A stretch of 64,000 bases of DNA from Pseudomonas extremaustralis (GCF_900102035.1 NZ_LT629689.1:2480001-2544000); one strand, 5' to 3'; positions 8,958 to 17,471 are shown, counted from the stretch's first letter. A program made the numbers and translations. The notes: generated by a model from the sequence alone, not told the origin.

Positions 8958-9773
8958 TTACTCGCTGAGGAAATCGCGGACCAGCGCGGCAAAGCGGCGC
9001 GGCTGCTCACTCTGCACCCAGTGCCCACAGCGCCCGAACAGGTGCAGGTCGGCATCGGGAATGCTGTTGGCGATCAGCAGCCCGCACTCGGGCGGCACCA
9101 CGCGGTCTTCACGACCGTGCACCACTAGCGTCGGCGCGACGATCTTGGCCAGTGCGGCGGCGGGAAAGCCTTTGACCAGGGTCGGGCCGTCGACGGCCGG
9201 CTGCGGAATCAGTTTGCGCAGCGCCTGCTGGGCACCGGGGCGTGCACTGGCTTCGTAACGGGCCTGCACCATCGCATCGGTAATCAGCGACACGTCATAG
9301 GGGAACAGCTTCATCAGCTCGCGCATGTTGTCCAGGGACGGCTCGTATTCCCAGGCACCGCGCAAGCCCGGGGTCTGTACGAATTCACCGGCCGGGGTGC
9401 CGAGCAGCACCAGCTTGTTGACCCGCTCCGGCGCGAACACCGCCAGGCCGATGGCCAGGGCGCCGCCGAACGAATTACCGATGAACGAGGCTTTTTCGAT
9501 GTCCAGCGCATCCATGATGCCGAGCAGATGGCTGACCCACAGCTTGATGTCGTACTTGGCGTCTTCCTTGAACTCGGTGAAGCCGAAGCCGGCGATGTCC
9601 GGCACGACCACGCGCCAGCGATCAGCGAACACTGGCACGGTATTGGCCCAGTTGGCCCAGCCCGATACACCGGGACCCGAACCATGCAACAGGAACAAGG
9701 CCTCGCCCTGACCGGCTTCGTGGTAGTGGGTCTTGTGCCCTGCTGCGAGCAGAGTCTTTGGATTTGCGCTCAT
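8958..9773 (-). CDS. Meta-cleavage-product hydrolase (alpha/beta hydrolase)
   Basis: The first gene of the leftward operon encodes a C-C bond hydrolase of 271 residues, in the TodF/BphD/DmpD/CarC group. It splits the ring-fission product into a carboxylic acid and 2-hydroxypenta-2,4-dienoate. The oxyanion segment is LLHGSGPGVSGWANW, the nucleophile is S101 in GNSFGG, and the remaining triad is D223 (HGREDRVVPPE) and H251 (RCGHWVQSEQP). A GGAGG ribosome site lies just upstream of the ATG at 9773. A promoter and palindromic operator follow upstream (9799-9846). The acid released depends on the unknown upper-pathway substrate. Confidence 0.93.
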   Translation of the reverse strand: MSANPKTLLAAGHKTHYHEAGQGEALFLLHGSGPGVSGWANWANTVPVFADRWRVVVPDIAGFGFTEFKEDAKYDIKLWVSHLLGIMDALDIEKASFIGNSFGGALAIGLAVFAPERVNKLVLLGTPAGEFVQTPGLRGAWEYEPSLDNMRELMKLFPYDVSLITDAMVQARYEASARPGAQQALRKLIPQPAVDGPTLVKGFPAAALAKIVAPTLVVHGREDRVVPPECGLLIANSIPDADLHLFGRCGHWVQSEQPRRFAALVRDFLSE

Positions 9774-9798
9774 GTCGGCCTCCGGTTCTTATTCTTAA

Positions 9799-9820
9799 CA
9801 TACAGATGTGTATCTGTATG
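9799..9820. promoter_or_regulatory. Perfect palindromic operator, candidate TetR site, catabolic operon
   Basis: The arms CATACAGAT and ATCTGTATG are perfect inverted repeats of 9 bases separated by GTGT. The element overlaps the -10 box of the leftward promoter and lies 26 bases upstream of the hydrolase ATG, as expected for a repressor operator. A related site precedes the transporter operon at 10869-10888. Confidence 0.75.
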
Positions 9821-9846
9821 CTATTTACCGTTTTGACCTGCGTCAA
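9818..9846 (-). promoter_or_regulatory. Sigma70-type promoter of the leftward catabolic operon
   Basis: On the minus strand TTGACG (9846-9841) is followed after exactly 17 bases by TAGCAT (9823-9818), a good -35/-10 pair. The operator palindrome overlaps the -10 element, which explains repression by steric block. Confidence 0.65.
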
Positions 9847-10068
9847 TTAAAAAAATATGGGTTTGTGCAAATAATCCGAAAGCCAACCTACACACATGTA
9901 CTCTTGAATCAGGACCTGTGCAGGGGCCGTGCGCGGGCCACTGCGGGTGCAGCGGCAATAGCGTCGTGGTTGTAGCGGGCGTTAGAATGGCGGCTCGCTG
10001 CCAAGGCGGGCGTCGAACGCTGCTGTGCCCTGGCGCTTATCCAGCTTGTTGGACAAGGCCCCTAGACA

Positions 10069-10650
10069 ATGTCATCACGCACTAACCTCACGCGGGAAGA
10101 TTGGATTCATGCGGCACAGGAAGTCCTGGTTACCAGCGGCGTCGACGCTGTGCGGGTCGATACCCTGGCCAAAGAACTGAAGATCACCCGTGGCAGCTTC
10201 TACTACCACTTCAAAAGTCGCGGGGAACTGCTCGAAGGCATCCTCGGCAACTGGCGTGCGCGCGCCACCGAAGATGTGATCCTGCACCTGCGCAACGCCC
10301 ACAGCTCGCCGCTGCAACAACTGCAACGCCTGCTCGAACTGCCCTCCCACGGGCAGACCGCCAAGGACGCCGCCTCGATCGAACTGGGCATTCGCGGCTG
10401 GGCCCGTCGCGACAAACAGGCACGCCAGGCCATCGACGAAGTCGACAGCCACCGCCTGAGCTACATCGAAGGCCTGCTGATCCAGGCTGGCGTGCCCAGC
10501 GGCGATGCCCAGGACCGTGCCTATCTGATCTATGCGTACCAGATCAGCCTGTCATTGCTGCACAGTGAAGACACCCCGCAACAACGCCTGGAACGCAGCC
10601 AGCGCATGGCCGGTATCCTGATCCCCGAATCCTGCACCCTCCCCGCCTGA
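10069..10650 (+). CDS. TetR-family transcriptional regulator of the aromatic island
   Basis: The protein is 193 residues. Its N-terminal helix-turn-helix reads WIHAAQEVLVTSGVDAVRVDTLAKELKITRGSFYYHFKSRGELLEGIL (about residues 10-60), a clear TetR signature. The C-terminal ligand domain is not assignable. It is transcribed away from the catabolic operon and lies between it and the transporter operon. Palindromes in both promoter regions (9799-9820, 10685-10698, 10869-10888) are probable binding sites. The likely role is as a repressor relieved by the aromatic substrate or a CoA thioester or other intermediate; the effector is unknown. Confidence 0.9.
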   Translation: MSSRTNLTREDWIHAAQEVLVTSGVDAVRVDTLAKELKITRGSFYYHFKSRGELLEGILGNWRARATEDVILHLRNAHSSPLQQLQRLLELPSHGQTAKDAASIELGIRGWARRDKQARQAIDEVDSHRLSYIEGLLIQAGVPSGDAQDRAYLIYAYQISLSLLHSEDTPQQRLERSQRMAGILIPESCTLPA

Positions 10651-10654
10651 GCCC

Positions 10655-10678
10655 GGATGCCGACAGACGTCGGCATCC
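10655..10678. other. 10-bp perfect hairpin after tetR
   Basis: GGATGCCGAC and GTCGGCATCC form a 10-base-pair stem with an AGAC loop, 5 bases past the tetR stop. It is followed on the + strand by seven A residues, not T residues, so it fits a rho-independent terminator for leftward transcription better than for tetR. It may still protect the tetR mRNA end. Confidence 0.5.
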
Positions 10679-10684
10679 AAAAAA

Positions 10685-10698
10685 ATACATGGATGTAT
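10685..10698. promoter_or_regulatory. Small palindrome related to the TetR operators
   Basis: ATACAT-GG-ATGTAT is a perfect inverted repeat whose half-site resembles those at 9799 and 10869. Being 170 bases upstream of the main transporter operator, it could be an auxiliary site. Confidence 0.4.
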
Positions 10699-10833
10699 CT
10701 TTCAAGATCAAAAAACAGCCAGGACAGCTGATCCTGCGTTGTTATCGAGCAAAAAGACATTTTATTTTTTGCATAAAAAACAAATAGATAAATCAGTAAA
10801 ACCCCTTTAAACAAACCGTTACATCCGGGCCTA

Positions 10834-10888
10834 TTGACAAAGCGCCCACCCTCCCGCGTAGTCTATACATACACATTCACATGTGTAT
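10834..10888 (+). promoter_or_regulatory. Candidate promoter and perfect operator of the transporter operon
   Basis: TTGACA at 10834-10839 is followed after 19 bases by TAGTCT (10859-10864), a weak -10. The palindrome ATACACAT-TCAC-ATGTGTAT lies at 10869-10888, over the expected start of transcription. The 8-base arms are perfect and share ATAC/GTAT ends with the catabolic-operon operator, so one regulator probably controls both. Confidence 0.6.
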
Positions 10889-11106
10889 TTTAAAGCGGTG
10901 TACGGCGCTCCCTCAGGCTTATCCACACGACAATAAGAATAGAAAACGGGTACCTCACTATGCACTTGCATGCACGCCTCCGCATGGCCGCACCCTGCGC
11001 GCCCGGCATTCCACACTCCCGACGACATCACCCTGACACAGCGTTGACCGACATCCGCTGTCGCGCACTCCCGCCTCCCTTCCCTACCGCTCGCTGAGGC
11101 CTGCTC

Positions 11107-12144
11107 ATGGATATTTCGATACTGGCGTTTCTCGCCCAGGACGGCCTGACCACGGGTGCGATTTATGCCTTGGTGGCGCTGGCCCTGGTGCTGGTGTTTT
11201 CGGTGACGCGCACGATCCTGGTATGCCAGGGCGACTTCGTCACCTACAGCGCCCTGACCCTGGCCACCCTGCAACTGGGGCTGATGCCCGGCACCCTGTG
11301 GCTGCTGATCGGCTGTTCACTGGCCGCCTGCACGCTGGACAGCATCGCCGCATGGCGCCGTGGTCAATCGCGACGGGTTCCCGGCCTGCTAGTGCGCTAC
11401 CTGGGCTTGCCGATGATGCTGTGGGTCGTGCTGGACACCTTCGAGCTGGCGGGTTTGCCGGCCGTGCTGCAAATCCTGCTGACCCTGGCGCTGGTCACGC
11501 CGCTGGGGCCGCTGTTGTATCGCCTGGTGTATCAACGGGTGGCCGAAACCTCGGTGTTGCTGCTGCTGATCGTGTCGGTGGCCGTGCACATCACGTTGGT
11601 GGGCCTCAGCTTGCTGATGTTCGGCGCAGAAGGCGTGCGCACCGATGCCCTGGCCGAAGCGGTGTTCATGCTCGGTGAGCTGCCGGTGGGCCTGCAAAGC
11701 CTGTTGGTGATCGCCAGCGCCCTGCTGCTGATCGGCCTGCTCTACGCATTCTTCGGCCACAGCCTGTATGGCAAGGCCCTGCGCGCCACGGCGCTGAATC
11801 GCAAGGGCGCGCAACTGGTGGGCATCCCGACGCAACTGGCCGGTAAGGCGGCGTTCGGCCTGGCGGCGTTGATCGGCGCCATTTCCGGCGTGCTGATCGG
11901 CCCGCTGACCACCCTGTACTACGACTCGGGCTTTCTGATCAGCCTCAAGGGGTTTGTCGCCGCCATTTTCGGCGGGCTGGCCAGTTACCCGATTGCGGCG
12001 GCCAGTGCGTTTTTCGTCGGCGTGCTGGAGAGCTTCGCCAACTTCGGCGCCTCGGCCTACAAGGAGGTGATCGTGTTCACCCTGGTGATCCCGGTCCTGC
12101 TGTGGCTTTCGTTGAAGCACCCTCACCTTGAGGAGCAACACTGA
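11107..12144 (+). CDS. Branched-chain-type ABC transporter permease, LivH-like
   Basis: This 345-residue inner-membrane permease belongs to the HAAT family. It has a hydrophobic N-terminus (LTTGAIYALVALALVLVFSVTRTILVCQGDFVTYSA) typical of LivH and about eight to ten membrane segments. The conserved ATALNRKGAQLVGIPTQ loop near residue 230-245 is the cytoplasmic EAA-like region. It overlaps the next gene by one base. As LivH-like importers in aromatic clusters often carry benzoate-type acids, it probably imports the substrate of the divergent operon; this is inference. Confidence 0.92.
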   Translation: MDISILAFLAQDGLTTGAIYALVALALVLVFSVTRTILVCQGDFVTYSALTLATLQLGLMPGTLWLLIGCSLAACTLDSIAAWRRGQSRRVPGLLVRYLGLPMMLWVVLDTFELAGLPAVLQILLTLALVTPLGPLLYRLVYQRVAETSVLLLLIVSVAVHITLVGLSLLMFGAEGVRTDALAEAVFMLGELPVGLQSLLVIASALLLIGLLYAFFGHSLYGKALRATALNRKGAQLVGIPTQLAGKAAFGLAALIGAISGVLIGPLTTLYYDSGFLISLKGFVAAIFGGLASYPIAAASAFFVGVLESFANFGASAYKEVIVFTLVIPVLLWLSLKHPHLEEQH

Positions 12145-13910
12145 TGATCCGTCGACTGATCCCCCTGCTTGCCCTGCTGCTCCTGGCCGGCCTGGCACCC
12201 CGGCTGCTGCCCAGCTTCCACGTCACCCTGCTGAATTACATCGGCCTGTATAGCCTGGTCGCCCTGGGCCTGGTGCTGCTGACCGGCATTGGCGGCATGA
12301 CCTCGTTCGGCCAGGCCGCGTTCGTCGGTATCGGCGCGTATGCCAGCGCCGTGCTGACCACCCACTATGGCCTGTCACCCTGGCTCGGTTTGCTCGCAGG
12401 ACTGGCGATCACCCTGGTGGTTGCCACCGCCCTGGGCCTGTTGACCCTGCGCCTGGCCGGCCACTACTTGCCCATCGGCACCCTGGCCTGGGGCCTGGCG
12501 CTGTTCTACCTGTTCGGCAACCTGCCTGGGCTGGGCGGCTTCGGCGGCCTGCAAAACCTGCCGAACATCAGCCTGTTCGGCTGGCAGATCCGCGACTCGG
12601 CCGACTTCAGCCTGCTGATCGGAGTGCTGCTGGTGATCAGCCTGTGGCTGCTCGACAACCTGCTGCACAGCCGCCAGGGCCGCGCCATCCGCACCCTCAA
12701 GGATTCCGCCGGCATGGCGGAGGCGATGGGCATCGACACGGCGCGCAGCCGCTTGCAGGTGTTCATCATTGCGGCGCTGCTCGCGGCGTTGTCGGGCTGG
12801 CTGTATGCGCACCTGCAACGGGTGGTCAACCCCACGCCGTTCTCGGTGGTGATGGGGATCGAGTACCTGTTCATGATTGTGCTCGGCGGCGTTGCCAGTC
12901 TCTGGGGCGCACTGCTCGGCGCCACCCTGCTGACCCTGATCAAACAGGTGCTGCAAGACGTACTGCCACAACTGTTCGGACACGCCGACAACGTCGAGAT
13001 GATTTTCTTCGGCGTGCTGGTGATCCTGGTCCTGCAATATGCCCGCGGCGGTCTGTTGCCGGTGCTGAGCCGCCTCGTCCCGGCGGCAAAACCCCGTCCG
13101 CTGCCCGAGCACGCGGCCCATGCGCTGCCGCGCCGGACGATGCCCGCCAATGGGCAGCCGTTGATGGTCGCTGAAGGCCTGCTCAAGCAGTTCGGTGGAC
13201 TGGTGGCCAACAAGGACATGGGCCTGACCGTCCATGGCGCCGAAATCACCGCGCTGATCGGCCCCAACGGCGCCGGCAAGTCGACCCTGTTCAACCTGTT
13301 GTCCGGGGTGCTGGCGCCCAACGCCGGCCAGATCGTTTTTCTCGGCCAACGCATCGACGGCCTGTCCCCGCGCGCCATCGCCCGACTGGGCGTCAGCCGC
13401 ACCTTCCAACACGTGCGTCTGCTGCCGGACATGAGCGTGCTGGAAAACGTCGCCCTCGGCGCCCACGCACGGGGCAAGGCCGGGCTGCTGCGTTCGATGC
13501 TGCATTGGGAGCGCAAAGAAGAAGCCGCGCTGCTCGCCGAAGCCAGGCGCCAGATCGAACGCGTGGGCCTCGGCGACGCCCTGCACACCCCCGCCGGCAG
13601 CCTGCCGCTGGGCCAGCAGCGCATCGTCGAAATTGCCCGCGCGCTGTGCAGCGATCCCCTCTTGCTATTGCTCGACGAACCCGCCGCCGGGCTGCGCTAC
13701 GGCGAAAAACAAGCGCTGGCGCACCTGCTCGAACAACTGCGCGGCGAAGGCCTGGGCGTGCTTCTGGTGGAGCACGACATGGAGTTCGTCATGGGCCTGG
13801 CCGACCAGATCGTGGTGATGGAGTTCGGCCAGCGCCTGGCCGGCGGCACGCCCGTGCAAATACAGCAAAACCCCGCGGTGCTGGCCGCCTACCTTGGAGG
13901 TGTCGAATGA
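12144..13910 (+). CDS. Fused ABC permease-ATPase, LivM-LivG
   Basis: One frame of 588 residues joins a LivM-like permease (about residues 1-310, several membrane helices, with the TLRLAGHYLPIGTLAWG region and the AIRTLKDSAGMAEAMGID loop) to a LivG-like ATPase (about 338-588). Walker A is GPNGAGKST at residues 373-381. The family insertion GVSRTFQHVRLLPDMSVLENVALG, the signature region PLGQQRIVEIARAL and Walker B LLLLLDEPAAGL are all present. A Pro/Ala-rich linker (PAAKPRPLPEHAAHALPRR) joins the halves. LivM-LivG fusions occur in aromatic-acid transporters, so this is probably native. The stop overlaps the livF-like ATG. Confidence 0.92.
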   Translation: MIRRLIPLLALLLLAGLAPRLLPSFHVTLLNYIGLYSLVALGLVLLTGIGGMTSFGQAAFVGIGAYASAVLTTHYGLSPWLGLLAGLAITLVVATALGLLTLRLAGHYLPIGTLAWGLALFYLFGNLPGLGGFGGLQNLPNISLFGWQIRDSADFSLLIGVLLVISLWLLDNLLHSRQGRAIRTLKDSAGMAEAMGIDTARSRLQVFIIAALLAALSGWLYAHLQRVVNPTPFSVVMGIEYLFMIVLGGVASLWGALLGATLLTLIKQVLQDVLPQLFGHADNVEMIFFGVLVILVLQYARGGLLPVLSRLVPAAKPRPLPEHAAHALPRRTMPANGQPLMVAEGLLKQFGGLVANKDMGLTVHGAEITALIGPNGAGKSTLFNLLSGVLAPNAGQIVFLGQRIDGLSPRAIARLGVSRTFQHVRLLPDMSVLENVALGAHARGKAGLLRSMLHWERKEEAALLAEARRQIERVGLGDALHTPAGSLPLGQQRIVEIARALCSDPLLLLLDEPAAGLRYGEKQALAHLLEQLRGEGLGVLLVEHDMEFVMGLADQIVVMEFGQRLAGGTPVQIQQNPAVLAAYLGGVE

Positions 13911-14671
13911 GTCGCTTGCTGGATGTGCGCAACCTGTCCATCAGCCATGGCAAGGTCGAGGCGGTGCGCCAACTCGACCTGTGCCTGGAAGAAGGCCAGA
14001 TCGTCAGCCTGATCGGCCCCAACGGCGCCGGCAAGACCACCTTGATGGCGGCACTGATCGGCCTGCTGCCGTCCCAGGGCCAAGTGACCTACGCCGGTCA
14101 GCCGCTGCTGGCTCACCACGATGTCGCCCAGCGCATCGACAAGGGCATGGCGCTGGTGCCGGAAAGCCGCGAACTGTTCGGCCTGATGAGCGTCGAGGAC
14201 AACCTGCGCCTGGGTGCCTTCAGCCGGCATCGGCGCGGCTTTCGCGACCATCAGAACACCCTCGACGAAGTCTTCGGCCTGTTCCCGCGCATGTACGAAC
14301 GGCGTCACCAGCAGGCCTGCACCCTGTCGGGCGGCGAGCGCCAGATGCTTGCCATCGGCCGCGCGCTGATGGCCAAGCCGCGCTTGCTGATGCTCGACGA
14401 ACCGAGCCTGGGCCTGGCGCCGCGAGTGATCGGCGAAATCTTCACGATCTTCGAGACCCTGCGCCAGAGCGGCGTGTCGATCCTGCTGGTCGAGCAGAAC
14501 GCCCGCGCCGCGTTGAAGATTTCCGACTACGGCTACGTGCTCGAAGTCGGCGAGATCGTGCTTGAAGGCAGCGCCCAGGCCTTGGCCAACAACCCCCAGG
14601 TGGCCGAAATCTACCTGGGCCGCAGCCCCGCTCAAACCACCACGGAGGTCCCCCGCGCTACCGGCACGTAG
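13907..14671 (+). CDS. ABC transporter ATPase, LivF-like
   Basis: This is the second ATPase of the importer, 254 residues from the ATG at 13907, which overlaps the previous stop as ATGA. Longer in-frame readings upstream are out of family. Walker A is GPNGAGKTT, the signature is LSGGERQMLAIGRALM, Walker B is LLMLDEPSLGLAP and the switch region is ILLVEQNA. The HAAT-type LivF has this compact form. It forms the heterodimeric motor with the LivG half. Confidence 0.94.
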   Translation: MSRLLDVRNLSISHGKVEAVRQLDLCLEEGQIVSLIGPNGAGKTTLMAALIGLLPSQGQVTYAGQPLLAHHDVAQRIDKGMALVPESRELFGLMSVEDNLRLGAFSRHRRGFRDHQNTLDEVFGLFPRMYERRHQQACTLSGGERQMLAIGRALMAKPRLLMLDEPSLGLAPRVIGEIFTIFETLRQSGVSILLVEQNARAALKISDYGYVLEVGEIVLEGSAQALANNPQVAEIYLGRSPAQTTTEVPRATGT

Positions 14672-14721
14672 CGCCCTGCCACAGCCCTTGCCCCACCATA
14701 AAAAAAATATCAGGAGCGTGT

Positions 14722-15858
14722 ATGAAAGCCATTTTTCCCTTGTTGTTGCTCGCCTCACTGTCTGCCGCCGCACAGGCGGACATGACCGTTGGCGTGATTC
14801 TCTCCACCACCGGCCCCGGTGCCTCGCTGGGGATTCCCGAGCGCAATACCGTGGCCCTGTTGCCCCAGGAAATTGCCGGCCAGGCGGTGAAATACGTGGT
14901 CCTGGACGACGGCAGCGACAGCACGGCCGCCGCCAGGAACGCGCGCAAACTGGTGAGCGAAAACCGTGTCGACCTGCTGATCGGCTCCACCACCGTGCCC
15001 ACCTCGGCGGCGGTCGCGCAAATCGCCAAGGAGAGCAAGACCGCGCAGATCGCCCTGGCCCCCTTCGCTCCGGCCAGCGGCGAGCAAGCCTGGATTTTCA
15101 CCGTTGCCCAGACCAACGCCCTGATGGCCGAGGCGCTGATCGAGCATATGCAAAAAGCCGGCGTTAAAACCCTGGCGTACATCGGCTACAACGATGTGTG
15201 GGGCGAGGACTGGTACAAAGTGCTGAACCAGATGGCCCCGGCGGCGGGCATCCAACTGGTACGCGACGAGCGCTTCAACCGCACCGACTCGTCAGTCAGC
15301 GGCCAGGCCCTGAAGGTCATGAGCAGCAAGCCCGACGCCGTGTTGATCGGCGCCACCGGCACCCCCGCCGCCCTGCCCCATACCGAACTGCGGCGCCTGG
15401 GTTACAAGGGCGCCATTTATCACACCCACGGCGCGGCCAACAGCGCGTTCCTGCGCATCGGCGATAAAGCCCTGAACGGTGCGATCCTGCCCGTGGGCCC
15501 GGTGGTGGTGTGGGACAAACTGCCCGCCAGCCATCCATCCAAAGCCATCGCCAGCCAATACGCCCAGGACTACCAGGCCCAGTACGGCGCCAACAGCCTG
15601 TCGCCGTTCGGCGCCTACCTATACGACGCCATGCGCCTGGTGGAAGCCGCCGTGCCCGCCGCGCTCAAAGGCAGCACACCGGGCACGCCGGCGTTTCGCG
15701 AGCAACTGCGCGACCAGCTCGAGCAGACCCGCAACGTGGTCGGCACCCACGGCGTGTACAACCTGAGCGCCACCGACCATTTCGGCCACGACCAGCGGGC
15801 GCGCGCGCTGGTGACGGTACAGGACCAGCAATGGGTCCTCTTGCATGCCCCTGAATAA
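14722..15858 (+). CDS. Periplasmic substrate-binding protein of the Liv-type importer
   Basis: This is a 378-residue type I periplasmic binding protein. A signal peptide (MKAIFPLLLLASLSAAAQA, cleavage before DMTVGVILS) precedes a two-lobed fold typical of LivJ/K family proteins. It has TVGVILSTTGPGASLG at the start, LIGSTTVPTSAAVAQIAKE in lobe one and LAYIGYNDVWGEDWY in lobe two. A ribosome site (CAGGAG) lies before the ATG. Related proteins in aromatic clusters bind aromatic acids or phenylpropanoids; the ligand here is unknown. Confidence 0.93.
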   Translation: MKAIFPLLLLASLSAAAQADMTVGVILSTTGPGASLGIPERNTVALLPQEIAGQAVKYVVLDDGSDSTAAARNARKLVSENRVDLLIGSTTVPTSAAVAQIAKESKTAQIALAPFAPASGEQAWIFTVAQTNALMAEALIEHMQKAGVKTLAYIGYNDVWGEDWYKVLNQMAPAAGIQLVRDERFNRTDSSVSGQALKVMSSKPDAVLIGATGTPAALPHTELRRLGYKGAIYHTHGAANSAFLRIGDKALNGAILPVGPVVVWDKLPASHPSKAIASQYAQDYQAQYGANSLSPFGAYLYDAMRLVEAAVPAALKGSTPGTPAFREQLRDQLEQTRNVVGTHGVYNLSATDHFGHDQRARALVTVQDQQWVLLHAPE

Positions 15859-15889
15859 CCTCGACGACAATAATAAAAAGGTCACCTCC

Positions 15890-17170
15890 ATGAGCACTCT
15901 GAAACGGGTTCACACCACCCTCGCCCTCGGTACGCTGTGCAGCATCAGCCCCGCGCTGCTGGCCCAGGGCTTTATCGAAGACAGCAAGGCCACGCTGACT
16001 TCACGTAACTACTACTTCGACCGCGACTACAAAGGTGATTCGGCGCAATCGGCGACCCGTGAATGGGCGCAGGGTTTTATCCTGCGCTTCACCTCCGGCT
16101 ATACCCCTGGCACCGTGGGTTTCGGCCTGGATGCCCAAGGCCTGCTCGGCCTGAAACTCGACTCCAGCCCCGACCGCACCGGCACCGGCCTGCTGCCGTA
16201 CGACCCCGTCACCCGCGAACCGAACGACAGCTATTCGAAACTGGGGCTGACCGCCAAGGTCAAGGTGTCGAACACCGAATTGCAGGGCGGCACGCTCGCG
16301 CCGTATCTGCCCATCCTGTTTGCCAGCCCGACGCGCCTGCTGCCCCAGACCTTTCGCGGCGTCCAGCTCAAGTCCCAGGACATCGACAACCTGACGCTCA
16401 ACGCCGGCCGCCTCGACCGCATGAACCAGCGCGACTCCACCAACTACCAGAAGATCACCCTGGCCTCGCCCAACCGACGCTTCAACGGCGCGGCCGAATC
16501 GGACAGCTTCAGCTTTGCCGGCGGCGACTACAAATGGTCCGACGCCCTCACGCTCAAGTACTACCACGCCGAACTTGCGGACATTTATCGCCAGGACTTC
16601 CTCGGCTTCGTCGACAACCGTCCACTGGGCCCAGGGCGGGTGAAAACCGATGTGCGCTACCACATCAGCGGCGAAGACGGCCCCGCCAAAGCCGGCAAGG
16701 TCGACAACCGCACCTTCGGCGTAATGAGCACCTACAACCTGGGCGCCCACAGCCTGGGGCTCGGTTACATGCAACTGAACGGCGACACGGCGATGCCCTA
16801 CATCGCCGGCTCGGAACCGATGGTGGTCAGCGAAGGCGCCTTGAGCAGCGAGTTCCTCAACCCCAAGGAACGCACCTGGCAAGTCCGCTACGACTATGAC
16901 TTCGCCGCCCTGGCGGTTCCCGGTCTCAAGGGCATGCTGCGGTACCTGGACGCCAGCCATATCGAACTGCCGACCGCCTTGGGCGGCAAAGATCGCAGCG
17001 AGAGCGAGAAAGACATCGAGCTGTCCTACGTGGTGCAGAGCGGCACCTTCAAGAACGTCGCATTCCGCTTGCGCCACGCCTGGTACCGCAATGACTTCGC
17101 CCCGGTCGCATCGTTTCGCGATGACAACGAGCTGCGGGTGAACATCGATTACACCTTGGCGCTCTGGTAA
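15890..17170 (+). CDS. OprD-family outer-membrane porin
   Basis: The ATG at 15890 gives 426 residues with a signal peptide ending around LLAQG. An earlier in-frame start (15845) overlaps the binding-protein gene and lacks the signal sequence at its tip. The mature part opens with [21 protein letters not shown], followed by [40 protein letters not shown], the hallmark of OprD/OpdK-type beta-barrels. The C-terminus ends in an aromatic residue (ALW), as in outer-membrane proteins. It would let the aromatic substrate across the outer membrane for the adjacent importer. Confidence 0.93.
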   Translation: MSTLKRVHTTLALGTLCSISPALLAQGFIEDSKATLTSRNYYFDRDYKGDSAQSATREWAQGFILRFTSGYTPGTVGFGLDAQGLLGLKLDSSPDRTGTGLLPYDPVTREPNDSYSKLGLTAKVKVSNTELQGGTLAPYLPILFASPTRLLPQTFRGVQLKSQDIDNLTLNAGRLDRMNQRDSTNYQKITLASPNRRFNGAAESDSFSFAGGDYKWSDALTLKYYHAELADIYRQDFLGFVDNRPLGPGRVKTDVRYHISGEDGPAKAGKVDNRTFGVMSTYNLGAHSLGLGYMQLNGDTAMPYIAGSEPMVVSEGALSSEFLNPKERTWQVRYDYDFAALAVPGLKGMLRYLDASHIELPTALGGKDRSESEKDIELSYVVQSGTFKNVAFRLRHAWYRNDFAPVASFRDDNELRVNIDYTLALW

Positions 17171-17341
17171 CGTCCCGCCAGGACAAGCGCCGCATGGTCG
17201 GCGGCCAGGAAGACATGATTGTCGACGTGGCCCTCGACCTGCTGAACCTCAACTGCAAGCCGACAGGCTGATCATCGCGCCGGCCTTGCGACAGCAAGGA
17301 AGAACTGCTGGCGCTGATGATTCGCCACTGAAAACATGCCA

Positions 17342-17357
17342 TTAATGGATCCATTAA
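17342..17357. promoter_or_regulatory. Palindromic VanR-type operator 1
   Basis: TTAATGGATCCATTAA is a perfect 16-base palindrome upstream of vanA. It matches the ATTGGATCCAAT-type operator known for VanR of Caulobacter in its GGATCC centre. Confidence 0.7.
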
Positions 17358-17426
17358 AAACAGGAATGACCGATAATCGCCCAATAAACCCCGATTACCA
17401 GATTGACTCTCCAAGCAGCCTCCAAT

Positions 17427-17438
17427 TTAATGGATCCA
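17427..17438. promoter_or_regulatory. VanR-type operator 2 (core)
   Basis: TTAATGGATCCA repeats the core of operator 1, with an intact TGGATCCA centre, 85 bases further downstream. It lies 33 bases before the vanA ATG, suitable for direct repression. Confidence 0.6.
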
Positions 17439-17471
17439 CAAATAAAAAAATCCATTGCCTGGAGAGTCACC

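Larger units (their letters stand above)
9774..10068. promoter_or_regulatory. Divergent promoter region between catabolic operon and tetR
   Basis: This non-coding stretch holds the leftward promoter and operator listed separately (9799-9846). It also has an imperfect related element near 9889-9900 (TACACACATGTA). The tetR side has no clear Shine-Dalgarno; an AAGG at about 10055 is the best candidate. Confidence 0.7.
10651..11106 (+). promoter_or_regulatory. Upstream region of the transporter operon
   Basis: This 456-base stretch has no convincing gene. It contains the hairpin at 10655-10678, a small palindrome at 10685-10698, an AT-rich block (about 10740-10820), a TTGACA box at 10834-10839 and the operator at 10869-10888. 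The 218 bases from the operator to the livH-like ATG would form a long leader with no other feature I recognise. Confidence 0.6.
17171..17471 (+). promoter_or_regulatory. vanAB upstream region with a possible gene remnant
   Basis: This 301-base stretch lies between the porin and vanA. Its first half reads, in one frame, [23 protein letters not shown] then stop, and a little further SKEELLALMIRH then stop in another frame. These fragments recall the ends of a TetR helix-turn-helix domain, so a decayed regulator gene is possible. The second half holds two VanR-like operator cores (listed separately) and a GGAGAG ribosome site before the vanA ATG. Confidence 0.5.

Noticed and set aside
10655..10678. 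Hairpin as a rho-independent terminator of tetR
   Set aside because: It is followed by A residues on the tetR strand; kept only as a hairpin.
12375..13586. Long minus-strand frames under the transporter operon
   Set aside because: Gln/His/Arg-rich shadows of the LivM-LivG gene.
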